NCBI RefSeq assembly: GCF_014842025.1
Contig: NZ_JACYUY010000009.1
Coordinates: 22,937 to 86,936 of the forward strand
Source of the DNA: Massilia sp. CFBP 13721
Lineage (GTDB): Bacteria > Pseudomonadota > Gammaproteobacteria > Burkholderiales > Burkholderiaceae_D
DNA length: 64,000 bases
Direction of reading: 5' to 3'
Below the pieces are notes generated by a model, which did no database searches, had not been told where the DNA came from, and saw only the letters and a program-made list of their open reading frames with translations. Numbering within the stretch: position 1 is the first letter of the stretch; every line of letters starts with the position of its first letter. Positions 8,411 through 16,361 of the stretch are shown here, one piece after another. The translations under genes and the position numbers were made by a program.

Positions 8411-9853
8411 ATGGCCCTTCCCGCTTCCCCGCCTTCAAAAGCGCCCGGCAGCCTGCGCGGCCAGCTGCTGCGCTGGCTGATCCTGCCGCTGGTCGCGCTG
8501 GTCGCGCTGAACGCCGTGTCGCTCTACCGCGATGCGCTCGAGGCCGCCGACGTGGCCTACGACCGCTCGCTGCTGGCTTCCACCCGCGCGCTGGCCGAAC
8601 GGGTTTCGGTCCGCGACGGCAAGGTGGTGGCCAACGTGCCCTATGTCGCGCTCGACAGCTTCGAGACCGACACCCTCGGCCGCATCTATTACAAGGTCAC
8701 CGGGCTGGAAGGCGAGACCGTCTCCGGTTACGAGGACTTGCCGCCGGTGCCGCAGAACGTGCCGCGCAGCGACCTGTATCCGGCCCTGGTGCGCTTCTAC
8801 CACGCCGACTACAACGGCGAGCCGGTGCGCATCGCCGCCCTGCTGCAGCCGGTGTACGACGATTCGATGCGCGGCATCGCCCTGATCCAGGTCGGCGAAA
8901 CGCTGGACGCGCGCAATGCGCTGTCGCGGCGCATCCTGGTGGGCACCCTGTTGCGCCAGGCGCTGCTGGTGCTGGCGGTGGCAAGCCTGGTGTGGTTCGC
9001 CGTGCGGCTGGTGCTGCGCCCGCTGATGCGACTGAAGAACGAGGTCGAGACGCGCGCGTTGTCGGACCTGTCGAACATCGACGAGGCGCTGGTGCACAAG
9101 GAGGTGCGCCCGCTGGTGGCGGCGATGAACGGCACCATGGCGCGCATGCAGGACCTGATCGCCAGCCAGCGCCGTTTCATCGCCGACGCCTCGCACCAGC
9201 TGCGCACGCCGCTGGCCGTGCTCAAGACCCAGGCCGAACTGGCCCTGCGCGAAAACGACGCCGCCGCGATGCGCGCCATCGTCGGCTCGATCGCCGGCAC
9301 CACCGATTCCGCCATCCACCTGGCCAACCGCCTGCTGACGCTGGCGCGTATCGAACACGGCAGCGGCAGCGCCGACATGGGGCCGGTGTCGCTGGCGGCG
9401 GTGGCCAGCCAGGTCGGCCTGGAAATGGCCCTGCCGGCCGTCACGCGCGGCATCGACCTGGCGCTGGAAGCGGCCGAAGGCGAGGACGCGACCGTCAACG
9501 GCCAGGAACTGCTGCTGCACGAACTGGTAGCGAACCTGGTCGACAATGCGATCCGCTACACGCCGCCGGGCGGCAGCGTGCTGCTGTGTATAGCCCGCCA
9601 TGGCGGCGGCGTCCTGCTGGAAGTGCAGGACAGCGGCCCCGGCATCGACGAAGCGGAATACGACAAGGTCTTCATGCCCTTCTATCGCGCCCAGGCCACG
9701 CTGGACGCTAATCCCGGCGGCACCGGCCTCGGGCTGGCGATCGTGCGCGACATCGCCACCATGCACGGGGCCACCCTGGCGCTCGCTCCCGGCGCAGCCG
9801 GCCTCGGCCTGAAGGTCAGCGTGCTGTTTCCCGCATGCGAAGCCATGCACTGA
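8411..9853 (+). CDS. tctE: TctE-type sensor histidine kinase
   Basis: A 480-residue inner-membrane kinase. TM1 lies near residues 22-40, followed by a periplasmic 2CSK_N-like sensor (about 45-165, with PVPQNVPRSD) and TM2 near 180-200. A HAMP-like stretch follows, then HisKA with His262 in FIADASHQLRTPLAVL. The ATPase domain has the N box LVANLVDNAIRYTP, G1 DSGPGID and G2 GGTGLGLAI. The gene follows tctD by 11 nt in the same direction. In Bordetella the orthologous kinase is activated through the periplasmic Bug protein; the orphan TctC encoded nearby could play that part here, which is an inference. No Shine-Dalgarno is obvious before ATG 8411; translation may depend on coupling with tctD. 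Confidence 0.88.
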   Translation: MALPASPPSKAPGSLRGQLLRWLILPLVALVALNAVSLYRDALEAADVAYDRSLLASTRALAERVSVRDGKVVANVPYVALDSFETDTLGRIYYKVTGLEGETVSGYEDLPPVPQNVPRSDLYPALVRFYHADYNGEPVRIAALLQPVYDDSMRGIALIQVGETLDARNALSRRILVGTLLRQALLVLAVASLVWFAVRLVLRPLMRLKNEVETRALSDLSNIDEALVHKEVRPLVAAMNGTMARMQDLIASQRRFIADASHQLRTPLAVLKTQAELALRENDAAAMRAIVGSIAGTTDSAIHLANRLLTLARIEHGSGSADMGPVSLAAVASQVGLEMALPAVTRGIDLALEAAEGEDATVNGQELLLHELVANLVDNAIRYTPPGGSVLLCIARHGGGVLLEVQDSGPGIDEAEYDKVFMPFYRAQATLDANPGGTGLGLAIVRDIATMHGATLALAPGAAGLGLKVSVLFPACEAMH

Positions 9854-9871
9854 ATTTGATTGATAGCTGTC

Positions 9872-9905
9872 TGAAAGCTGATTGAAAGCCAAGGGTGCCT
9901 ATCCT
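9872..9905 (+). promoter_or_regulatory. Probable TctD operator and promoter of citM
   Basis: TGAAAGC, 4 nt, TGAAAGC (9872-9889), 10 nt, TATCCT (9900-9905). Layout and sequence match the porin promoter at 7611-7644. A 7-bp inverted repeat GCCAAGG/CCTTGGC (9888-9894 and 9903-9909) overlaps the -10 region and could bind a second regulator or fold at the RNA 5' end. Confidence 0.55.
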
Positions 9906-9951
9906 TGGCACAAAAGAGCAATCCATCACGATGACAACAATCGGAGACAGC

Positions 9952-10029
9952 ATGAACACCTACCTTCCACGCCAGCCGTCCCGGCAGCGCACTGCCCCGC
10001 AAGTACCCGCCATCCCTGGCACCACGTGA
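9952..10029 (+). CDS. 25-codon leader ORF, possible porin-gene remnant
   Basis: An ATG at 9952 preceded by GGAG opens a 25-codon frame (MNTYLPRQPSRQRTAPQV and on) ending in TGA at 10029. The start context CGGAGACAGCATGAA is identical to that of the porin gene (7562), and the upstream leader is also similar. The peptide itself does not look like a porin signal peptide. It may be the start of a deleted porin gene or a leader peptide for citM; no product function is suggested. Confidence 0.35.
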   Translation: MNTYLPRQPSRQRTAPQVPAIPGTT

Positions 10030-10054
10030 CGGCGCACGCCTGATCGACCCGTAA

Positions 10055-10085
10055 GCCGGACCGGCGCACACCGCGCCGGCCCGGC
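10055..10085 (+). other. Strong hairpin in the citM leader
   Basis: GCCGG-A-CCGGCGC, loop ACACC, GCGCCGG-C-CCGGC: a 12-bp stem with one mismatch. It lies between the 25-codon ORF and citM and has no U-tract. It could act as an mRNA stabiliser or an attenuator. Otherwise the 9854-10213 gap holds only the promoter and short ORF listed separately. Confidence 0.4.
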
Positions 10086-10213
10086 GGCGTGTCCCGGTGC
10101 CATGCCCTGTCCTGCACCACGCAGGCCCGGCTTCGCCAACCCCGACGCGCCTCCCGCAAAGAGCAACGGCGGACCTGCCTCCAAACGGGCGCCGCACTGC
10201 AAGGAGAATGATG

Positions 10214-11725
10214 ATGTTGACCGCCCTGGCCTATTCGATGGTCGTAGTGTTCATGTTCCTGATCATGACGAAGCGCCTGCCGGCGCTGGTTGCCCTGATC
10301 GTCGTGCCGATCGCCTTCGGGCTGATCGGCGGTTTCGGCGCCGAACTCGGGCCGATGATGCTGGCCGGGATCAAGAGCCTGGCGCCGACCGGCGTCATGC
10401 TGATGTTCGCCATTTTGTACTTCGGCGTCATGATCGACGCCGGCCTGTTCGACCCGATCGTGCGCACCATCCTGAAGCTGGTCGGCGGCGACCCGATGAA
10501 GATCGTGGTCGGCACGGCGGCGCTGGCGATGTTCGTCTCGCTCGACGGCGACGGCGCCACTACCTACATGATCACGGTGGCGGCGATGCTGCCGCTGTAC
10601 AAGCGCCTCGGCATGAGCCGGCTGACGCTGGCCTGCGTGATCATGCTCGCCGGGGGCGTCTTCAACATCCTGCCCTGGGGCGGCCCGACGGCGCGTGCGG
10701 CCAGCGCCCTGGGCGTGGAAGTGAGCGACATCTTCGTGCCGATGATCCTGCCGATGGCGGTGACCGCGGGCTGGGTGCTGTTCGTTGCCTATGTGCTGGG
10801 CATGAAAGAGCGCAAGCGCGTCGGCTTCCTCAGCGAGATCCCACAGGTGAAGGTGAAAAAGGCGGCGCAGGTCAGCGTGCTGCAGCCGGCCTACGCCGCG
10901 GTTCCGGTCGCCGGAGAGATGAACGGCACCACCGGCCAGTGGACTGCGCATGCAGGTGCCGCCGCATCGGATAGCAATGTGCACTTCATCGCTGGCACTG
11001 CCGATACCAGTATGACTGCCAGCGCCGGCGGTGGCTCCGGCGGTAGCTCCGGTAACAGCGCCGGGCCAGGCTTCGACGGTGGCGACGCTTCCATCAAGCG
11101 GCCAAAACTGATCTGGGTGAACTTCGCCCTCACCGCCGCCCTGATGGGATTATTGATCATGGGCGCCCTGCCGCTGCCGGTGCTGTTCATGATCTTCTTC
11201 GCCATCGCGATCATGATCAACTACCCCGGGCTGGAAGAGCAGAAGGAGCGCATCGCCTCGCATGCGACCAACGTCTTGCCGGTGGTGTCGCTGATCTTCG
11301 CGGCGGGTATTTTCGTCGGCATCCTGCAGGGCACCAAGATGGTCGACGCCATCGCGACCAGCGTGATCGCCGCCGTGCCGGCCTGGATGGGGCCTTACCT
11401 GGCCATCGTCACCGGTGTGCTGAGCATTCCGTTCACCTTCTTCATCTCGAACGACGCCTTTTATTTTGGCGTCGTGCCGATCCTGGCCAAGGCCGCCGCC
11501 GTCTACGGCATCAGCGCCGCCGAGATCGGCCGCGCCTCGATCATCGGCCAGCCGGTGCACCTGCTCAGCCCCCTGGTGGCGTCGACCTACCTGCTGGTCG
11601 GGATGTCGGGCGTCGAATTCGGCGACCACCAGCGCTACACGCTGATCTGGTCGATCAGCGCGGCGCTGGTGATGCTGGTGGCGGCGGTCGTTTTCGGCGT
11701 GATTCCGTTCATGGGCAACGCATAA
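10214..11725 (+). CDS. citM: CitMHS-family citrate/metal-citrate:H+ symporter
   Basis: A 503-residue polytopic inner-membrane transporter of the CitMHS family, which imports citrate (usually as a metal complex) with protons. Hydrophobic helices run along both halves. Family landmarks are MLTALAYSMVVVFMFLIMTK at the N-terminus, SLDGDGATTYMITVAAMLPLY, NILPWGGPTARA, and FISNDAFYFGVVPIL in the second half. Three ATGs follow one another (10208, 10211, 10214); the third is 7 nt from AAGGAG and gives the usual family N-terminus. The central cytoplasmic loop (about residues 225-295) is enlarged by a Gly/Ser-rich stretch. The gene lies behind tctDE with its own TctD-type promoter and ends at a bidirectional terminator. 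Confidence 0.88.
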   Translation: MLTALAYSMVVVFMFLIMTKRLPALVALIVVPIAFGLIGGFGAELGPMMLAGIKSLAPTGVMLMFAILYFGVMIDAGLFDPIVRTILKLVGGDPMKIVVGTAALAMFVSLDGDGATTYMITVAAMLPLYKRLGMSRLTLACVIMLAGGVFNILPWGGPTARAASALGVEVSDIFVPMILPMAVTAGWVLFVAYVLGMKERKRVGFLSEIPQVKVKKAAQVSVLQPAYAAVPVAGEMNGTTGQWTAHAGAAASDSNVHFIAGTADTSMTASAGGGSGGSSGNSAGPGFDGGDASIKRPKLIWVNFALTAALMGLLIMGALPLPVLFMIFFAIAIMINYPGLEEQKERIASHATNVLPVVSLIFAAGIFVGILQGTKMVDAIATSVIAAVPAWMGPYLAIVTGVLSIPFTFFISNDAFYFGVVPILAKAAAVYGISAAEIGRASIIGQPVHLLSPLVASTYLLVGMSGVEFGDHQRYTLIWSISAALVMLVAAVVFGVIPFMGNA

Positions 11726-11741
11726 CGCTGGATGCATAAAA

Positions 11742-11766
11742 AAAGCCCCTGGATTCCAGGGGCTTT
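11742..11766. terminator. Bidirectional intrinsic terminator
   Basis: AAAGCCCCTGG, loop ATT, CCAGGGGCTTT: an 11-bp perfect stem flanked by A-run and T-run. It separates the convergent citM and gabD genes and can serve both. Confidence 0.85.
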
Positions 11767-11789
11767 CGTCATTTCCGGCTGCGTAGAAC

Positions 11790-13247
11790 TCAGATGCCGA
11801 CCATCGACACCGCCTTGGTGTTCAGGTAGCCTTCCATCGCCTCCGGACCGCCTTCGGTGCCGTAGCCCGAATCCTTGATGCCGCCGAACGGCAGCTCGGC
11901 GCTCGGCGTCGCCGGCTGGTTAATCCACAGCATGCCCACTTCCATGCGGTTCATCAGCATCTGCGCGTTCTTGATCGAGCGCGTGAACGCGTAGCCGGCC
12001 AGGCCGTACGGCAGGCGGTTGGCTTCCTGGATCGCGTCTTCCAGGCTGTCGAAGCCGCGGATGCCGGCGACCGGGCCGAACGGCTCGTCGTTGAAGATGC
12101 TCGCTTCCAGCGGCACGTCGGCCAGGATGGTCGGCGCGAAGAAGTTGCCGGTCTCGCCAATGCGCTTGCCGCCGGTGGCGACGATGGCGCCCCGTGCCTG
12201 CGCATCCTCGACCACCTTCGCCATGGCGCTGATACGGCGTGCGTTGGCCAGCGGCCCCAGGGTCGTGCCTTCTTCCAGGCCGTCGCCCAGCTTCAGGCGT
12301 TCGGCATGCTCGACAAAGGCGCGCGTGAATTCCTGCTTGATCGCGTTATGCACCAGGAAGCGGGTCGGCGAGATGCACACCTGGCCGGCATTGCGGAACT
12401 TGGCGGCACCGGCGGCCTTGACCGCCAGTGCCACGTCCGCGTCTTCGGCGACGATGACCGGCGCATGGCCGCCCAGTTCCATCGTCACGCGCTTCATGTG
12501 GGCGCCGGCCAGGGCGGCCAGCTGCTTGCCTACCGGGGTCGAGCCGGTGAAGGTGACCTTGCGGATGACCGGGTGCGGAATCAGGTAGCTGGAAATTTCG
12601 GCCGGATCGCCGAACACCAGGCCGACCACGCCGGGTGGCACGCCGGCGTCGACGAAGCACTGCAGCAGCGCCGCCGGCGAGGCCGGGGTCTCTTCCGGCG
12701 CCTTGCACAGGAACGAGCAGCCGGTTGCCAGCGCCGCGCCCAGCTTGCGCACGATCTGGTTGATCGGGAAGTTCCAAGGCGTGAAGGCGGCGACCGGGCC
12801 GACCGGTTCCTTCAGCACCAGCTGCTGCGCGGCCGGGTTGCGCGACGGGACGATGCGGCCATAGACGCGCATGCCTTCGGCGGCGAACCAGTCGATGATC
12901 TCGGCGCCGGCCATGGCTTCGCCCTTGGCTTCGACCAGGGGCTTGCCCTGTTCCTGGGTCAGCAGGCGGGCGATGTCGCCGGCGCGTTCGCGCAGCAGCT
13001 GCGCGGCGCGGCGCATGGTGGCGGCGCGTTCGGCCGCGGGCACGGCGCGCCATGCTTCGAAGCCCGCCTGGGCGGCGGCCAGCGCGCGGTCGAGGTCGGC
13101 GATCGAGGCGTGGGCGACGGTACCGATCGGCTGGCCGGTGGCCGGGTTCACGACCGGGATCGTCTTGCCGCCGGTGGCGTCGATCCATTCGTTGGCGATC
13201 AGGAGGCGGGTGTCTGGGTAGCTGGTGGGGGAACTGGAAGCGGTCAT
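11790..13247 (-). CDS. gabD: NAD(P)-dependent succinate-semialdehyde dehydrogenase family
   Basis: A 485-residue aldehyde dehydrogenase. Family signatures are [13 protein letters not shown] (cofactor-side loop), [11 protein letters not shown] (Rossmann motif), the general-base Glu257 in [10 protein letters not shown] and catalytic Cys291 in [12 protein letters not shown]. The length matches GabD-type enzymes, which oxidise succinate semialdehyde to succinate in 4-aminobutyrate breakdown. Related ALDHs (glutarate-semialdehyde, alpha-ketoglutarate-semialdehyde) share these signatures, so the exact substrate is not certain. The start is the ATG at 13247 with AGGAAA upstream. The frame stays open further upstream, but that part lies antisense to the FAD oxidoreductase genes and is not coding. 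The gene stands alone, convergent with citM and divergent from the FAD pair. Confidence 0.8.
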   Translation of the reverse strand: MTASSSPTSYPDTRLLIANEWIDATGGKTIPVVNPATGQPIGTVAHASIADLDRALAAAQAGFEAWRAVPAAERAATMRRAAQLLRERAGDIARLLTQEQGKPLVEAKGEAMAGAEIIDWFAAEGMRVYGRIVPSRNPAAQQLVLKEPVGPVAAFTPWNFPINQIVRKLGAALATGCSFLCKAPEETPASPAALLQCFVDAGVPPGVVGLVFGDPAEISSYLIPHPVIRKVTFTGSTPVGKQLAALAGAHMKRVTMELGGHAPVIVAEDADVALAVKAAGAAKFRNAGQVCISPTRFLVHNAIKQEFTRAFVEHAERLKLGDGLEEGTTLGPLANARRISAMAKVVEDAQARGAIVATGGKRIGETGNFFAPTILADVPLEASIFNDEPFGPVAGIRGFDSLEDAIQEANRLPYGLAGYAFTRSIKNAQMLMNRMEVGMLWINQPATPSAELPFGGIKDSGYGTEGGPEAMEGYLNTKAVSMVGI

Positions 13248-13359
13248 GGCGGCTGGTTTCCTGTGTTGGGTAAAGCGAGATAGTAACCTGTACACGCGCG
13301 GCGTGCAGGGAGTGGCCACGGCGACCCGGGCGCGCCGGCGTGCATGCTTGGCCCGTTCC

Positions 13360-13379
13360 TGTGACGAAAATGCGTCACA
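13360..13379. promoter_or_regulatory. Palindromic operator candidate
   Basis: TGTGACG-N6-CGTCACA, a perfect 7-bp inverted repeat in the gabD/FAD-oxidoreductase divergent gap, about 100 nt before ATG 13482. The half-site spacing is not that of CRP (TGTGA-N6-TCACA), so another dimeric regulator is more likely. Confidence 0.4.
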
Positions 13380-13481
13380 TTTACAAGCGCCAACAATATG
13401 AGCTTGTTGATAAGGCGACAGGCGGTTACCTTGTTGCACCCGCACGAGGCCGTCGCCCGTCAATGCATACCAATCGACACC

Positions 13482-14906
13482 ATGGATAAAAGCGCACGCA
13501 TCGCCATCATCGGCGCCGGCGTTTCCGGCATTTTCACCGCCATCGAATTGAAAAAGCGTGGCTATGCGAACGTGGTCCTGTACGAACAGGCCGGGCACGT
13601 CGCCAGCCTGACGGCCTCGTTCGCCCACGATGGCCACCAGTTCGACCTGTCGACCAAGGTGATTCCCGCGGTGGGCCTGGCGCATGCGGGCGTTTATCCG
13701 CCGCTGAAGGCGCTGATCGAGGAAGCTGGACTGACGCTGCGCAGTTTTCCCGAACCTGTGTTCCACGACTTCACGCGCAGGCGTGCGATGAAGGTCCCGC
13801 ACTTCATGCGTGCGTTCGGCAAGCTGCGCATCCTGCGCGAATTCGCACGCGCCTGCGAGCTGCTGCTGGCAATCCGCCGCAGTCCATTCACCGATGGGGC
13901 CTGGCAGACCGACTTGCTGCGCCCGGGCGAAACGGTCGCCGAGTGGGCGGCGCGCCACGATGTGCAATCCTTCGGCGTCTTCACCAAATACCTGGTCGAC
14001 CTGTTCAACCAGGGGCCGGCGCACACGCTGCCGGCCGGCGTGGTGCTGATGTCGCGCATGCACTTCGCCGCGCCCTTCCTGCACGCCCTGCTCACGCGGC
14101 CCGGCCTGCGCCAGTTCCTGAAGTGGACGCGGCGCGGCAACGCGGAGCTGGCCGCCTTCCTCGACCTGGCGCCGGCGGCATCGAGCTATGTCACGATCGA
14201 AGAAGGGTACGGGGCGCTGTTTCCGCGGCTGGTGGCGCACTACGGCTTGCGGGTGGAATACGGCAGCCTGGTCTCCGACCTGCGCAAGACGGTGCAGGGA
14301 CTCACGCTCACGGTCAACGGCGCCAGTACCCACTGTGACGCCCTGATCTTTTGCTGTCCGCCGCCCGCCATCGCCGCGCTCAGCTACCTGCCGGACCCGC
14401 GCCGCGTCTTCGGCGCGCTCCGGCTCGAACGCACGATCCGCACCTGGGCGTTCGAGGTCGAGCAGTGGGACGAACGCCGTTTCGGCAAGCAGGCGATCGT
14501 GATCGACGGCGAAAATCGCCTGTGCTTCGCCACCTCCGCCATGCTGGTCAACGGCGAACTCAATTACGTGGCCAAGGAATTCGCCGACTCGGATCTCATC
14601 TGCAGCGCCGTCTACCTCGACCCGGCCACAAGCGAAGCGCAGCGCATCGAGGCCTTGCGCAGCTCGCTGCGGCGCTTCCACCTGCAACTCAGGCGCGTGG
14701 TGAGCTGGCGTGATTTCGCCTGGCCGTACAACTTCACGACCGGCCAGCACAGCGCCGGCGACGTCGCGCAGGTCCAGCAGTACCAGGGCCGCGACGGCAT
14801 CTATTATTCGGGCGAGCACTGTTTCGGCGTGGGTGTTCCCACCATTCTCGAATATGCCGGCAAGTTTGTCGCCTCCCATTTCCCTACTAACGCGCTGCCC
14901 CGATGA
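13482..14906 (+). CDS. FAD-dependent amine-oxidase-type oxidoreductase
   Basis: A 474-residue flavoprotein. The N-terminus [23 protein letters not shown] is the GxGxxG dinucleotide-binding fold, followed by VVLYEQ with the ribose-binding Glu. The C-terminal [20 protein letters not shown] is the second FAD-contact segment typical of amine oxidase/protoporphyrinogen oxidase-like enzymes. The substrate is not evident. The start at 13482 is chosen because the flavin fold begins there; an in-frame ATG at 13398 would add 28 residues, and neither has a clear Shine-Dalgarno. The stop overlaps the start of a second, distantly related flavoprotein (ATGA), so the two are probably made together and may form a heteromer or act in sequence. 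No signal peptide is seen. Confidence 0.7.
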   Translation: MDKSARIAIIGAGVSGIFTAIELKKRGYANVVLYEQAGHVASLTASFAHDGHQFDLSTKVIPAVGLAHAGVYPPLKALIEEAGLTLRSFPEPVFHDFTRRRAMKVPHFMRAFGKLRILREFARACELLLAIRRSPFTDGAWQTDLLRPGETVAEWAARHDVQSFGVFTKYLVDLFNQGPAHTLPAGVVLMSRMHFAAPFLHALLTRPGLRQFLKWTRRGNAELAAFLDLAPAASSYVTIEEGYGALFPRLVAHYGLRVEYGSLVSDLRKTVQGLTLTVNGASTHCDALIFCCPPPAIAALSYLPDPRRVFGALRLERTIRTWAFEVEQWDERRFGKQAIVIDGENRLCFATSAMLVNGELNYVAKEFADSDLICSAVYLDPATSEAQRIEALRSSLRRFHLQLRRVVSWRDFAWPYNFTTGQHSAGDVAQVQQYQGRDGIYYSGEHCFGVGVPTILEYAGKFVASHFPTNALPR

Positions 14907-16243
14907 AGAACCGACCCGACCAACGCATCGCCATCCTGGGTGCCGGACCGGGCGGCCTGGCCGCCGCCGAAGCCTTGCGCGAAAAAGGCTACCGCCACAT
15001 CGTCGTCTACGAACGCGCGGGACGCGTCGGCGGCCAGGTACTGACAGGCAGCTACACGACACCGGACGGACGCAGCATCGTCTACGACCTCGGCAGCGTC
15101 CAGCCGACCAGTTCGCGCAAGCTCGACGCCCTGTTCGCCCGTTATGGCCTGCATTTCGGGCGCGGCATCCTGCAGGACCAGCCGAAGGCCATCTACGCCT
15201 ACAGCTACATCCACGCCAGCGAGTTTGCCAACTTCCTCAAGTACTACTTCGGCGCGCCGCTGATCAAGCTGCCCGCCATCGCCGCCGACGTGGCGAAACT
15301 GAGCTGGTACCTGTGGCGCTACCGCCGTCTCGCCAGGCCGGGCTTTCACGGTTTTCGCCATTGGGACGAAACCACGGTCAACGTACGGGAATGGGTCGAT
15401 GCGCGCGGATTCCGCTTCATCGGCGAGCGGCTGCTGGCGATGCTGGTCAGCGCGCTCACGCTCAACAACAAGACCAGGGAAAAGGAGGTACCCGTCTACC
15501 TGCTGTTCAAGGCCCTGTATGCGACGCTGGTATTCCCGATGCGGTATATCGACGGCACCTACCGGCCCGTCCGTGAAGGCATGCAGGAATTATGGAAGCG
15601 GGTCGCGGCCAACTTCGAGGTCGTCCTGAATGCGGACATCACCGGCATACGCCGGACGGCCGAGTCGGTCGAGATCGTGACCCCTGCCGGTTCGCGCCAC
15701 TTCGACGCCCTTATCCTGTCATGCGGCTTCGACAAGATTGCCGCGCGCATCGACGCGACCGAGGAAGAGCGCGTGCTGTTCACCGGCGTCGGCTACCGCC
15801 CTGGTTATCGCGGCGCCTTTATCGCCAGCGGCGGCCCGGTCGATGGCGTGCATTGGTATCCGGACAGCTTCACCAGCGGCGACGCCCCGCCGCACATGGC
15901 CTTTGCGGTACCGGAAGCGCAGGTCGCGCAAGGACACACGCTGTATAGCTGCATGTTCGCCGCCTGTCCGACCGGGGCCGGGGCGGTCGCCACCCTGCAA
16001 GCGTCGGCCGAGCGCATGTTCCGCGAACAGTACGGGGCGCGGATCACCGAATGGTTGCGCATGCAGTACTGGCCCGACTTCGGCGCCACTTTCGATCCGG
16101 CGCTGGTACGCGGTGGCGTGTTCGACCGGATCGACGCGCTGCAGGGCAAGTCGCGTACCTATCACACGGGCCAGCTGCTCAGCCTGACCGGCAACGCCCT
16201 CGGCGTCGAATTCAGCTACGACCTGGTCGAGCGCTTTTTTTGA
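14903..16243 (+). CDS. Second FAD-dependent oxidoreductase of the pair
   Basis: A 446-residue flavoprotein. [23 protein letters not shown] with [14 protein letters not shown] forms the FAD-binding fold and the GRVGG motif of amine-oxidase-type enzymes. The middle ([19 protein letters not shown] and following) parallels the substrate domain of the upstream partner ([13 protein letters not shown]). The C-terminus [17 protein letters not shown] corresponds to the closing FAD segment. The start overlaps the previous stop by 4 nt. Both proteins share length, domain order and coupling, which suggests an old tandem duplication. The substrate is unknown; polyamine, phytoene-like or aromatic-amine oxidation are all possible and none is favoured by the neighbours. 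Confidence 0.7.
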   Translation: MKNRPDQRIAILGAGPGGLAAAEALREKGYRHIVVYERAGRVGGQVLTGSYTTPDGRSIVYDLGSVQPTSSRKLDALFARYGLHFGRGILQDQPKAIYAYSYIHASEFANFLKYYFGAPLIKLPAIAADVAKLSWYLWRYRRLARPGFHGFRHWDETTVNVREWVDARGFRFIGERLLAMLVSALTLNNKTREKEVPVYLLFKALYATLVFPMRYIDGTYRPVREGMQELWKRVAANFEVVLNADITGIRRTAESVEIVTPAGSRHFDALILSCGFDKIAARIDATEEERVLFTGVGYRPGYRGAFIASGGPVDGVHWYPDSFTSGDAPPHMAFAVPEAQVAQGHTLYSCMFAACPTGAGAVATLQASAERMFREQYGARITEWLRMQYWPDFGATFDPALVRGGVFDRIDALQGKSRTYHTGQLLSLTGNALGVEFSYDLVERFF

Positions 16244-16361
16244 GGACTTCCGCACCGGCCTGATCCGCTACGGCAAGGGTGCGGGCCGGCAGGCGCGTCA
16301 ATGCTAGACTCTTCTGTCCGACGCTTTTCGCGGCTGTTCATCCTCAGTCAAAGGACATGTT

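Noticed and set aside
13360..13379. CRP-binding site
   Set aside because: The half-sites TGTGA and TCACA are 10 nt apart instead of 6, and the symmetric arms extend further inward (CG...CG).
13248..15062. Upstream extension of the aldehyde dehydrogenase frame
   Set aside because: The extension is antisense to two well-supported flavoprotein genes and has no family match; the ALDH fold starts at 13247.
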